Shown here: positions 44,085-56,400 of the stretch, in pieces
Layout: each line of letters begins with the position of its first letter
Numbering within the stretch: position 1 is the stretch's first letter
Assembly (NCBI GenBank): GCA_039621445.1
Contig: CP154957.1
Coordinates: forward strand, 44,217,465 to 44,281,464
From: Euglena gracilis
Lineage: Eukaryota > Euglenida > Euglenophyceae > Euglenales
DNA: 64,000 bases
Direction of reading: 5' to 3'
Notes under the pieces: model-generated
Told to the model about the DNA's origin: nothing
Seen by the model: only the letters and a program-made list of their open reading frames with translations
Database searches by the model: none
Translations under genes and position numbers: made by a program

Positions 44085-44760
44085 TGTGTGTGTGATGTGT
44101 GTGTGTGTGTGTGCGTGTGTGTGTATGCTGTGTGTTGTGTGTGTGTGTGTAGTGTGTAGTGTCTGTGTGTGTGTAGTGTGTATAATGTGTAGTGTGTGTG
44201 TGTGTAATGTGTAGTGTGTAGTGTGCGTGTGTGTGTGTGTGTCTGTGTTGTGTTGTGTGTGTATGTGTTGTGTTGTGTGTGTGTGTGTGTGTGTGTGTGT
44301 TGTGTGAGTTGTGTGTGTGTGCGTGTGTGGTGTGTGTGTGTGTGTGTGTGTGAGGTGTGTGAGGTCTGTGTGTGTGTGTGTGTGTGGAGTGTGTGGTGTT
44401 GTGTGTGTGTGGTTGTGTGTTGTGGTGTGTTTTCGTGTGTGTGGGGTGTGTTTGTGTTTGTGTGTGTGTGTGTGTGTGTGGTTTTGTGTGTGTGTGTGTG
44501 TGTTTGTGTGTGGTGTGTGTTGTGTGTGTGTGTTGTTGTTGTTGGGTGTGTGTGTGTGTGTGTGTGCAGTGGTGTGGAGGGGGTATGTGTTGTGTGGTGA
44601 GTGTGTGTGTGTGTTGTGGGTTGTGTGGGGGTGTGTGGGTGTGTGTGTGGATCAAATCTTATTAATATGTGGTGTTGGTGTGATGTATGTGTGTGTGTGT
44701 GTCAAGTGTGATGTGTGTGTGTGTGTGTGGTACAGTAATGGTGTGTGGTATTGTTTGTGG
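43809..44760. repeat. Long (TG)n microsatellite with variants
   Basis: About 900 bp of GTGTGT with interspersed TGTAGTG, TTGTGT and GGTGTG variants. Cys/Val-rich and His/Thr-rich frames across it are products of the repeat. Confidence 0.95.
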
Positions 44761-45327
44761 GTAGGTGGTGTGGCATAAGGTGGGGGTAAATAGTGTGAGT
44801 GGGTGGTCAATTTGGAAGAGGTTGGGTGTTGTTTGTAGTTGGGCCGGTGGGTGTGTGGTGTAGAAATTGTGTGTGTTTTATGTTTTTTATTTATTTTTTG
44901 GTGTGTGTATAGAAGTGTGTGTATGTCCTGGCGGGGAGTTGATGAGTGTGTGCTAGAATAAGCTGTTGTGTAGCGGAGGTGTGGTGCTTTTAACTCGGGT
45001 CCCGTATAGAGCACGTGGACCCCCGAAAATACGTGTGGACAAAGTGCAGGCTGATGGTCTCTCGCCCCCTGGGGATGTGGATGTGCAAGTGAGATCATCA
45101 CAGGACTGCAGGGGTGCATCAGCTGGCCAGGAACTGGGGAGGGGTGTTTATCCACTATCGCAACGTCCCTGAGACAAATTACACAGGGAATGATTGTTGT
45201 TCAAATCACGCTGTAAACCCACTAATGCCAGCCTTATCTACTTCCATTTCAATACAGAGACATGTGTGGTAATTTCAAAACAGCTGCACAAATAATCCAA
45301 AAGCTTCGGTCAATTTGCCACCAGTTA
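44761..45327 (-). other. Possible terminal exon, weak
   Basis: After a CCCCAG at about 45070 the minus frame can read RETISLHFVHTYFRGSTCSI followed by RDPS and a stop near 44995; an alternative frame also stays open. It could be the last exon of the kelch-like gene (48.5-52.1 kb) if the 3-kb transposon lies in an intron. Little support. Confidence 0.2.
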
Positions 45328-48322
45328 CTTAGGCGGCCGAATTCGCACTTAAGCTTTTTTCCTTTTGATGCGCGCAATTGCGCAAATTTACGATTTTTTT
45401 GTAACCCCTGGGACCCTGTACCCTGACAGCCGGAACACGATGTATGAGCTATGACACCCCTCCACTGGAGGGGATTGACTGCCAGTGGTCTGGTGTGCAT
45501 GCTGCTTGCCAGGTGACGTTAATAGGACGGAGGGTGAGACTGGTGCTGTTGTACATCAAACGGGAGAGAGGCACACACCCCTTGTAACGACACTTGGAAA
45601 CGGTGCTGACGTGCTGGCTGAACTGGCTGTGACACTACCACCACCGGTAAGAACACACTGAGTCTCACTAGATAACAACACCACAGGCACACAGACTACG
45701 TGAGGCAGTCATCACGCAACTGATGTGTGTTTATGGGCGCAATTGCGCAAATAAAACAATTGTGTTTGATGCGCGCATTTGCGCAAATAAAACGTAAACC
45801 GATGATATTAAAATGACGTGTTTATGGGCGCCAGTGCGCGCACCAACAAATTTGTTTATGTGCGCATTTGCGCAAATGCGCGCACCACCAAATGTGTTTG
45901 ATGCGCGCATTTCCGCCCACCAAACACGTACGTTTTCCTTCCATGTTAAAAGACATCTTAAGGACCATGAACTAGAAGGTTTAAAAACGTGATGGACGTG
46001 TTGGTGCGCGCAATTGCGCAAATAAACACAATTACGTTTGTGCGCGCATTTGCGCAAATGCGCGCACAAACATTTTATACACCGCTTCAAAATGATGTGT
46101 TTGTAGGAGCCTTATAGCACACAAACAAAGTTGTGTTTATTTGCGCAAATGCGCGCATCAACACACATCAGTTGTGGGATACCATCTCCTGCTCCGTGAC
46201 GACTGGCGAACACAATTCCTCACGTCAGCCAATGATTTGCACCACGATTACATGCTGATGAAATTTGTGGTGAGAGGTGGTGTGGAGTGTTCACTGGAAC
46301 ACGGCATGTGACTGGCCAAAATTTGCCTGCCTTACGTGTGTACATTTGCACTGCTGTTACCCGGCCCACACGACCTGTTGTTTTGGCGTCATGCGTTTGG
46401 CAGTTAAACGTGATGAATTGATGACATGCAAACGACCTGTGACTGTTGGACACCTTTCTGCAACAGGACTGCGTTACAAGAAGACAAAATTTGGCACCTG
46501 AAATACCCGGGACGTGTCGGGCCGGAATCCGTTTTATGGTTTTCTTTGCCATTTTTCCCTTGAAAAATGTAAAAAACACCGGTTTTTGTGCACAATTTGG
46601 GGGGAGTGGGTCCCACCGCTTTGATACGACCAATCGAGTGGTGGTGGTTCACCACTTCCTTGTACCCAAAGTAACGGGTGTTTGAGGGCCACCTCTCTCC
46701 AGCTGTTGGTTGCCATGCACTGGCACCACGTCGTCCCCCCAGTCTTACACCCCGGTGGCGGGGTATAACGTGGCCGCTGTGGTGGGTGTCGTTGCACCGG
46801 GGAGGTCGACGCCGGCCTGCTGGGTGCTGAAGCATCAGCAGCTGATGGGGCTGCAGCGGCGGAGCCGAAGCCGCAGGCCAGCCGCAGGGCCCTTGGGAAC
46901 CAAAAATTAGTGCCGGTGGACGTGTACTGTTACTGGGTGGCTGTGCACCCACCATCAAAAGATGCTATGTTTCCATCTTTTGCCGGGCCTGTCGATGGTC
47001 CAAAAACGGCACAATAACACCATATCCCGGAGGGGACGGTGTAGTCATTTGGGTTGAACCCACTCAGAAGCCACTAAGGGTGGCTGTAGGAGCACCAAAG
47101 GAAGTCACTTATTACTCCTCCATTGGTGGTTTACTTACGCATTTGCGCGCATCACGTTGTTTTATGGACGCAAGTGCGCAAATAAAACAGATGTAAACTG
47201 AACAATTATCTGTTTTATTTGCGCATTTGCGCCCACAAACAACGTGATGCGCGCAAATGCGCAAGTAAACCACTTCCGCTGTCGGCGTTTGACGGCTGTG
47301 TTTCTGTCACACCGTTCTTCTTTGCGTTCATTTGCGCAAATGCGCGCATCAAACACAAAACATTTTTATGCGCGCATTTGCGCAAATGCGCGCATAAAAA
47401 TGTTTTCCTTTTGATGCGCGCATTTGCGCCCATAAGCTTGCGCGTTGACAAACAGTGTGGCAAACCCACCAACTGGATGGCCCGTCAGTCCGTGCCGTCA
47501 CGGCCTCTTTGTCACACCGTTTATCAGCAGCGTCAGTTTGTGGGTACCAAAGCCCAACACTGGAAGGACAAAATTGTGTTTATTTGCGCAATTGCGCGCA
47601 TCAACATAAACATGTTGGTGCGCGCAATTGCGCGCATCAAACGTAATTTTGTCCTTCCAGTGTTGGGCTTCTTCTGCAGGGTTCTTTGCCACACAACTGG
47701 TTGTGTGGGTCCTGGGTATAAGCTGGGTGGGAGACACCCGTCCCCTTTATTCCCTTCTTTCCCTGCGGACCCCATTTCTTCACTCTCTGCGCATCCCTTC
47801 TCAAACACCCCACACTCACCTTCCTTCCCCTGCGTCCTTGTCGCCGGCTCGGTCACACCACACCCACACCCCCCGGACCTTCCTCCCTGCGCTTTAACAA
47901 ACAGCCCACAAACACCACACCAAGGCGCCACAAGCAACGCAGTCCGACAAACACCCAGGACGCACACCGCCGGCAGGTCGGACACACTCGGGGACACAGC
48001 CGAAAGAAGCAACAGGGGCAGTAAAGGTCCCGTTCCCATGGTGCTTTTTTGCGTTTTTTTCAGGGTGGGCCGGCAGGGTCCCGTAGGTTTGGGCCCACAA
48101 AGTCCTTCCCGACACCCCCAAAAATCACTGTTTTTCGCCAAAGTCCCGGGGGTCTCACAGCCAAAATCAGAATTTCGATCATTTTTTGTGCTCTCTTGTT
48201 GCCGTGTTTTCACACCCCCCGGACCTTCACAGCCGAAACAGAGCAGAATCAAAAAAATCGTAAATTTGCGCAAATGCGCGCATCAAACGAAAAAAGCTTA
48301 AGTGCGAATTAGGCCGCCTAAG
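45328..48322. mobile_element. 3-kb transposon with ~75-bp TIRs and 5-bp TSD
   Basis: The ends are CTTAGGCGGCCGAATTCGCA ... and ... TGCGAATTAGGCCGCCTAAG, inverted over roughly 75 bp including CTTAAGCTTTTTTC and GCGCGCATCAAA words. Flanks are AGTTA at 45323-45327 and 48323-48327. Many interior blocks are palindromes built from TTTGCGCAAATGCGCGCA (45725-46160, 47135-47660). No transposase motif is recognised in the interior frames, so it is probably non-autonomous. A relative lies at 30120-30909. Confidence 0.75.
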
Positions 48323-48460
48323 AGTTAATCACCCAAACAGAAATACTCCATATATCGGTAAAAGTTCCGAGTACAACTAGAAGATGCCTGGATTGACACA
48401 ACGGCAGAAATCAGCTCCATATGAAATGGAGGGCTGATGGGAGACTTGCATCATGCACAC

Positions 48461-51400
48461 CTGCCAGCAGGTCCAGCAGCCGCACGCTGAGGTACCCCGT
48501 GTCCACGGAGCCATCGGGCGTCTCGTCCTCCGTCGGGTCGGACACATACACCAGGGCCAGGACGGAGGTGTTGCCGAGGTGGACGAAGCGGTACACACAG
48601 CCCGTGGGGTTGACGGGGACGTGCCCCCGCCCCGGGCCAGCCGGGGGGGGGGGGGGACGATGGGGCGTCCCCATACCGCACTCGACCTTCAACGCAGGTC
48701 CGTGGGGACAATAAAAAAAAGTTTAAAAAATGCAAAACAATATCATACAAAACAGCAAAATAAACAATAAAAATAAACAATAACAAACATAAAAAAAAAA
48801 TACAAAACAAAGGCAAACGGCACAAGGAGACAACCAGCCTTTCCACTGGGAAGCCTCTGGGGGGGGGGCACTCGAGAATCCGCAGCAGGCACCATCCAAC
48901 GAGCCCGAACGCTCAAAACTCCCACCGCGGTTGTGGACTGCGTCTTGTTGGTGTCTGGCGACGCCGCGGCTGGGGCATCCCCGGAAGTGGAGCACGGACG
49001 GGGCCCAGCGTGCATCGCAGAGGGCGCCAGGTGTGGGTCGCCACCTGCAGGCAAATGCCGGGTGTGAGGCAAGCATGGGAGGTCTCCTGCTTTCTTGCCT
49101 TTACCGTCATTTTAATGATTTGACGCACAACCGGCATGAGAACGCATTCTGTCCCTCTGCTGTCCCTGGCTGCTGTTTTTTGAAGGTTTGTGTATTTTTT
49201 GGAATATTGAATTGCAACCGTGAAATGCCTGCCTCAAAGGAGGAGGAATGCAATATTTCTTATGAAAGAATTTTGAATGATTTTTGAAAGTTTGTGCTGA
49301 TTTGCTGCAGGCAGAGAGGGAGGACAGGAAAGAATTTTTTCACTTTGTTTCGAGTTAAAAATGTTGTGTAAAACTGGAAAAGCGCAATGAAAGGGCCAGA
49401 AAAAACTTTTTCCTTTCAGCCAAAAAAAACTTGCTTATTGATATATATGGCACAAGAAACTCTCATATATCCTATCTTGCAGGGCATCTTAACAAATGGG
49501 GGTATACCATTGAAGGCAAACACACCACCCCCAGCACCTTTGAGGGAATCTGTGCCAGAATCGTCAATTTCGGACAAAGCTGTACCCCTTCATACTGGAT
49601 CTGGGGCGCACCTCAAGGGTGTCAAACGCCACGGAATCTGTGTCCACCTGGAAGCTGAACGGGGAGAAGAGCAGCTGGGTGGCCGGGGCGGCCAGCATCT
49701 CCGGGCAGTCCAGCCACCCGATGTTCCACCACATCATGGGCACCCCTGGAGGACGGAAGCGGCGGGGTGGCAATTGGGAGTAGGAGAGGAGTGTGGCAGA
49801 GTATCCCCGCAGTCAAACCGGCACACCGGAAAAAACGTGGCAGAACGAAAAGTTTGGATGGGGATGGGGATGGGGGTATGCTGAAATGGGTGCCTTGTAC
49901 TTTGGAGTGCCTGCCCATAGCAGGCATCCCCCCTCAGATGCACTTTGGGTTCTGTCTGGTTTAAGGCCTGGCACTACATTCCGCTTCTGGCCCTTTCAAC
50001 GGAGCAACTCCTAATAATTGTCCGACCCCATGTTTACTGGGACTTCAAACTTCCGTTATATGTTTTCCTTGCCCTCCCCCCTCCCCCTTGGGTTTTTGGC
50101 TCCCCTTTCTTGCTGCTGCTGCTGCTGCTGCTACTTCTGTTGCTGCTCGATTTTGTTCCAAGAGGTGGTCAGGGGCCTACTCCTCCACTGCGTGCTGACG
50201 GGTACCGGTGTCACCTGCAGTAGGCCCTTTTCACCACCACGGCCACTAGGTCTCCCTGGGAAGGAAATACTTTCCGCTGCTGCTTGCTAGACTGCTGCTG
50301 CTGCTGCTTCCCCGACCCCTGGGGTCTGTTCTCTTGGTGTGGTTCCCAGTTGTTGTTTTGCTGTCTCCCGTTGCTGTTCTCAATGAGATGGGCATACGGG
50401 CAAGGTTGTCCTCTGCCAGCATCCCATACCATACTTGCACATGCGCAGCATCGCCCCCCCCCCCCGAGGGGGCGGGGGCAGTTGGGTCCTGAGCCTGACG
50501 ACAAAGAGAAACTTTCCCTTGAAATGGCCATTTTCGGGCTCCCGGTGCCAGAGGCATCGGGGGGGGGGGGTGCCATAGCATTCCCCACTCCAAAACCTGA
50601 CCCCTAGGATCGAAAATGCCCCTCCTGCCTGCCCATAGGCACACACCATACCATTACTTAGCGACCTCCGGGGGGGGGGGGGGGGGGGGGCCACTTTCCA
50701 CTCAGAAAAAACCAGTCAGTCACTTTTTCCAGCCAAGCCAGTCAGTCACTTTACCCCCCCCGGGGGGTTGTCGGCCACTCAGGAAAACCAGTCACTTTTT
50801 GGCCTTTCAAGGCCATTTTTGGCCAAAATTTTCTCCGGTGCCGTCGGCGCCAGTTTGCCACTCAACCACTTTTGGGTAATTTCTGGCCTACCCCCCCCCC
50901 CCCGGGGGGAGGGGAGTCACGGCCAAAAACCAGTCAGTCACTCTGAAAAAACCAGTCAGTCACCCCCCCGGGGGGGTGGGGTGGGACAGGTGTTAAGCAA
51001 TGGTCTGGTACCCACTCAGAGGGGTGGGACCTTCCGAAAAAAGAAGCCTGCTACCTTAGAGGGAGGCAGACTTGTGGGGCACGTTTCCCACACCTGTCAC
51101 CTTGGGCAGGCACCAGATCCCCGTCCGGCTGTTGTACGCCATCACCACCGGCAGCCCATAGCCGAGGTACTGCTTCTCGCTGTGGTGGCCTGAAGAGGAA
51201 CAGAACTAGAGACACTGCAGCCGACGAAGAGCAGCCGACGAAGAGGAGAACAAATGACATGCAAAGGCATCCACCCCCACACATGCACATACCAATCCGG
51301 CAACCCTCCCTCCTCCACTCCACGACACAGGGGATGAGAAATATGCGCAAATCCATCCAGGAAAGAAAACACAACCAGGAATACGGAAACAAGGCAGACA

Positions 51401-52090
51401 TCCAGCAACCCACAACCGGAAACGAGCGATTCCTGAAATCGCCATCATTGCCCAGAGTGGCCCAACCCCCCAACCCCACACTCCACACCGAGGGTGTAGA
51501 TCCACTCCCCGACCAGCACGGTGCAGAAGCCCCACGCGACCTCCTCCGCCGGCACGCCGTGCACCTCCGGCCACCGCCCGTCCGCCGCGGCGCACGGGCC
51601 CCGCCGGGCGGCGCCGCCCCGTCCCGCCGGCGGCCGCCGCGCGGCGTGGCGGCGGCGGAGGGCGTACGCCGCGGCGAGGGCGCAGCAGGAGGCGAGGGCG
51701 ACGCCGCCCGCGACCCGGAGAGGCGTGACGGCCGCCACGGTGGGTGGGGCAGGGGGACAAAGGGGGACAAAGGGGGACAAAGGGGGAGGGGGGCTGTGGG
51801 GAAAGGAGGGGGGAGGGCAGGGCGTGGTCGGCAGCGGGTCGGGAGGGGAGTGCTGCGGTCCTGGGGGTGGGCAGCGCGATGGCAACCCCCAGCCATGCCA
51901 CTCCTCCTCAACCTCCCAAGGACACACCTTACCCCGCGGAGCGAGGTACGGACCCAACGGGAGGCACCGTGGCACAGGGTGGCGAGTGTGGGCCCACAAA
52001 TCAAGTGGCCCAAGGTCCAACGCCGGAACGGGTTTCTGACTTCTTTCCCAAAAAGAATCTGCTGCATGACCCGAATTGCCCTCTTCCACC
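48461..52090 (-). CDS. Kelch-like repeat protein with a hydrophobic segment
   Basis: Exons in phase on the minus strand: 51489-51744, 51094-51189, 49612-49745, 48976-49044, 48461-48632; an earlier exon ends near 51935 at a GGGGTAAGG donor. 51489-51744 has a hydrophobic stretch (VAGGVALASCCALAAAYALR) then WGFCTVLVGEWIYTLG. This runs into YGLPVVMAYNSRTGIWCLPK, matching kelch blades (GG..Y.....V..YN..T..W..L). Later blades are weaker (DTLE/VATHTWRPL, FVHLGNTSVLALVYVS). Kelch propellers bind other proteins. The hydrophobic segment suggests a membrane anchor, but its first splice site is uncertain. One intron (48633-48975) is nonconventional; the others use GT-AG. N- and C-termini unresolved. Confidence 0.5.
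48633..48975 (-). other. Nonconventional intron in kelch-like gene
   Basis: Starts CCCCAG and ends CTGGCCCG on the minus strand, phase 0 on both sides, joining RAPLPGM to GRGHVPVNPTG. There is no AG upstream of the 48632 exon start that would give a conventional acceptor. Confidence 0.65.
50109..50150. repeat. (TGC)n trinucleotide tract
   Basis: TTGCTGCTGCTGCTGCTGCT run; a similar tract is at 50275-50310. Simple repeat in an intron. Confidence 0.8.
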
Positions 52091-52109
52091 ACCACGCAAC
52101 CACACAAGT

Positions 52110-53449
52110 TTGAGAGACAAACGTCTAGCTTCAGAGAGAATGAGCTTCGTTTTTGAATTATTTTGCATCAGTCAAATCGAATTCTTTTACAGCCATGTGA
52201 AGAAAGCCCAATCTCAGTGTAAAGTGTTTGTGTGTCTTTGCACTGAGCTGATTGGGTGACCTTTGAGCTGGCTGGCATCCTGTGGAGGCGAATCCTCACA
52301 GAAACCTGTGCACATGTTACGTTTGCGCGTCCCATACATCTTCAGAAAGCGCCAGTCATCCCCACACCCATGTTGGATGGATATGGATCAGTGGATTACC
52401 CTGTGACCACTGTGACAACGTTAAATCAATGTTTTGTGCTTTCCTGTCTGAAACTCCTTAACAATAACCCTATGCATTTCAGTGGCACCTCAATGAACGA
52501 TTTCCGGTGCAGGTGATCGAGGCTGGCCTTGGAGCAAAAAAAAAACTGTGCTTGAACGAACAATAATTTTCTTGGTTGCAATTGTGCAGCAGCGGCAGCT
52601 GCAACCAAACTTGATCACCTCCCACGCACGCACACAGCAACCCCCACATGTCTCCACCTGGGATCCAGCAGCCAGCACCTCCTTTCCCCCTGCCACGAGA
52701 AAACCTCCTTGGTTTTCTTCTTTGTTGCATTAATGTATTTTTCTTCTTCAGTACAAGTAGACGGGAGAGTTCCATTTGGTGTAAAGACACACAGACCCAC
52801 ACTAGGCACCTTCGGTATCGCTCCAGTCACTGCACATTAACCAACACCATTATAACCAAGTTATATGCCAGAGAGAAAATAGCGGAACGCCGGCTCCCCA
52901 AACTTAGAGTGGGGGGAGGCTAATTGATCGACCAGTTGACCGACTATCCGACCGACTAGGTGGTCGGTAAAACAGTTTGCAATTCCTTTTCTGTGTAACT
53001 GTTCAGTGGTATCAAAATAACAAACCGACAAGTTGATCCACCCACCCCCACTCTAATAATTTGGGGAACGGAACGGCATTCCAACTGCCCTCGTGTTCTT
53101 CAAGCCAGCACTTCCAAAAAATGACTGGCAGCCTGATAATTGAATCAGTGCAGGACGGAGGACAAAACCACTGTCAGCAAATGCGCTGACAAGAGAAAAA
53201 ACGCTGAGTGATGTGCACATTTTAAATTCTGAGAGGAAATCGAGTGTAAACTGACGCTTAGGTGGGTTCCCTGCACGTGAAACAGAGGGAGAAAGCCGTG
53301 GGCATCCTGCGAACTGCAAGAGTGCGCCAGGGTGCAAACTTCAGACGGAGCGCGAGGGACGATATGGCGCAGAGGCCGTCCAGAGCCAATAGCAGCCGAG
53401 GTCAGCTCCAGCAACGAAGGTCCCCGGGGACGGCGGCAGCGGCGGCGGC
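52110..53449. other. No gene recognised
   Basis: Between the kelch-like gene and the DnaJ gene on the minus strand. 52930-52970 has repeated GACCGACTA words. No exon signals. Confidence 0.35.
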
Positions 53450-56400
53450 TCAGGGCGGGGGCGGGGCATCGTCGTCCAGGGTCGCGCAGCGGTCCTTCGG
53501 CTTCAGCCGCCGGGGGAAGTCCACGTCGAACTCCACAATGAGGTCGCCGCGGCCCGCCTTGCCCGGCATGCCTCGGGCGGGGGCCGGCGGACCACACCCA
53601 CAGACCCCTCCCACAATCCTGGGGGGGGGGGGGGTATGGGTTGCTTTGGTGACCCTTCGGGAGTGTGGAAGCTTGGTCCGCCTCGAAGCAAGGCGTTGTT
53701 CGTTCCCCACACGGCGAAAGGTCTCGAAGAGCCCTCTGCCTTGATACACTTTGCTGTGGGCCAAACTCTCTTGTGTTCCTTTCGCCTTTCGTCGGCGAAT
53801 AGCAGGAAGGGTGGACGCAGAGGTTTCCCTCTCCGCTGCAGAGAGGGGCCAAATGTGTCCCTTCTTGTTTGGGTTTGGAGAGATTGAGAGGAAGAGAGGG
53901 CAAAGGACCGGATGAGGTTCGGGGTTGGGGTTACGCTTGGGGTTAGGGTGATGGTCAGGGTCAGGGTCAGGTTCAGGAAAAGGCATTTTGGTCATGATTT
54001 ACACCCAAACCTTACCTTAATTACCTTCGCCTCATTATCCTCCATCATCATCTCCAAAATTTAAAGAAAGCCAGGCAAAGATCTACACCCCCCGACCCCC
54101 CAACGCTGGGCCTTTTTGGGGTGACAGTAATTTTGTTTATGATAAGAAAAGGTTGCATTATGTCTCCCAAACCTGTGCTATGATCTTCAGAACTGAGATT
54201 TGTCCAAATGAGGGACAAGTTGGAAGTTGGATAACCGGAATGCTTCACGCAAAGCATTGGGGCAGCACATCGTATAACCAGGTTTTGAATAGTGCTGAGC
54301 TCTTAATGGGACTTGCACGTAATGGCCAGCCAAAAACACTAGCATTGGAAATTTCACATAATTCATGATTTACAAACTACACACCTGCAATTTTCAGTAA
54401 CTTACAATAATCTTTGAAATGATAAGAGCTCAGCAAACCCTCATACCCCCCATACCCCTTTTCTTCGATAGTTTCGACTTTTTCGGTTCGTTTTTTTTAT
54501 ATATACCTTTTGACCCATTTTTGACCGAAAACTAGAAAACCAGTCGCTCGCGACTGGAAAAAAAAACGGGAACGGAGCCGGGGTCACGGTGATAATCCGC
54601 CGGTTCCCGAGGTGGCCCCGACCCGGGGGGCGGGGGGCGGGGGGCAGGGGGAGTGGGGGTTCGACCAAGCTTCGCTCTTACCCACAAAAAGATAAGACCT
54701 CAGCGACCCCCCCCCAAATACTATCCCCACGGGAATATTATTTGGTTGGCGGAAGTTGGCAGGGTTACTTGAATGTCGTTTGAGGTGGCTCAAAGAGGCT
54801 GTTTAGGCCCCCCCAAGCTGGGGGGGGGGGGCTTAAAACGTTTGAGGTTCGAGGAGGCTCAAGTTTGAACGTTCAAACTCGAGCCTCCTCCTACGGTAAC
54901 CCCTCCCCCAAAGTCCACCCCCAGGAGGGGGGAATTATTTGTCAAAATATTATTTGGGAAATTATTGGGTGTAAAAAATTTGACTATGAAATACATCGTA
55001 TCTATGTTGAACATCGTCAAAACCCATTTTTTTGTCTCAGAAGTGCACAATTTGGTATTTAACCTTCAATTGTCGATCCGAACATGGGAGAGAAATCATG
55101 TAGAATTCGCACAAAACATGGTTCCAGCACCCAGGAAACTCATTTTTTCTCGTGGCAATCAGTGAAGAAATAGGATGGGGATATCATTTGGGGGGGACAT
55201 TATTTGGGGTGTTCAGAGAACATACTCGCTCCACACAAAGTATCAGGGCAGGGAGATAGCAACGAGACTGCAGAAACATTGTGGGGGAAAGTGACGCAAG
55301 AGCTAATAAACAGTATTTCTTTAATTTTTTTTAAAAATAGGCACCAGAATAACGTGCAACAACACAGGTCAGCCGGCCTCTGCTCCTCCCCTGGGATGAC
55401 TTTGCGGTGCCCGGGAGAGACGACTTCGTCCACCGAAACCAACAGCTGCCGCCCGTCCAAATGTGTCTTCCCCAGCGCCCGGCCGATTGCGAACAGGGGC
55501 GACCTCTCTTCTGACGAGTTATGGACAAGGTTCACCCATATATTCGGAAGCATTGCCGTTTCTCAGCCACAATTCACCCCCCCCAGGACGAGCCCTGCCC
55601 ACCACAAACTCGAAGCCCGAGAGGGCGTCGACGAGATGCACGGTGTGCTCAAGGATGAGGTCGTTCCCCGCCCGCCGGAAAGTCGGGTGGGGGGCCTCCT
55701 CCAGCACGAAGGTGAGGTCGCGCCGCGGGGCCCCGCCGTCGTGGTCACCGTGGCCCGTGTAGGTCAGCCGCGTGCCTTTCTTCCAGCCGGCTCGGATCTC
55801 CACCTGTAAAACGGGGGAAGCGGGTGGCACAGCAGATGGGCGGAGGGAACACCCACCTCGGGGGGAAAAAACACATTAAAGCAATTGGTATCTTTCAAAA
55901 AACCAGTCAATTAATGAAAGTTAAGAGCAATACACAACTGAAAACCAAAGAATCTCTCGCTGCGAAACATGTTCACAACGCAGCAAACAGTCCCACCGGA
56001 GGTCCAAAATGAAAATGGAAAAAACTCCAGGGGGGCAAAAAAAGACCGGTCAACTGGAAAATTGAAAGAAAAACATCATCAGTGCAAGAGTCGCGCATGA
56101 CACCAAATTCAGAATACAGAGAGCGGAGCGACCTCGTAGGTGCGGGTGATCTTGGTGGGCGTGCCAAATGCATCCAGTTCCTGGACTACCGCCTGGGCCG
56201 TCTTTGTGGCGCCTGCCTCAGGGACAGAGGCAGCCCAGAGACAGGCGGACAGGCGGAGTTGACCGGATTGACAGCGGACTCCACCAAATCCGTCCCAGGA
56301 AAGAAAAGGACGAGAAAGAAAGTGCGCTCGCCATCGGGGATTCTCCAACCTGTGCCTCCTCCTCCTACCGACTGGCAATCATTTGGCAAAGACTTGTTCG

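Larger units (their letters stand above)
53573..55385 (-). other. Near-consensus nonconventional intron, DnaJ gene
   Basis: Starts GAGCAG (CAG at +4) and ends CCGCCCGA (CCG at -8). Only this cut restores VIPGE/GMPGK, the conserved VxPGEGMP block. Its ends can pair (GGCCGGC with GCCGGCC). It contains repeat elements at 54.3-54.9 kb. Confidence 0.6.

Noticed and set aside
43963-44778. Cys/Val- and His/Thr-rich frames of up to 225 codons
   Set aside because: Products of the TG microsatellite.
47219-48301. Plus-strand frame of 360 codons
   Set aside because: Lies inside the 3-kb transposon and is built from GCGCAAATGCGCGCA repeats (CAHLRKCAHK-type words); no transposase or other domain seen.
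51051-52103. Minus-strand frame of 350 codons as one uninterrupted gene
   Set aside because: The frame crosses introns; the kelch-like motif is in a different frame per exon, with phase-consistent splice sites.
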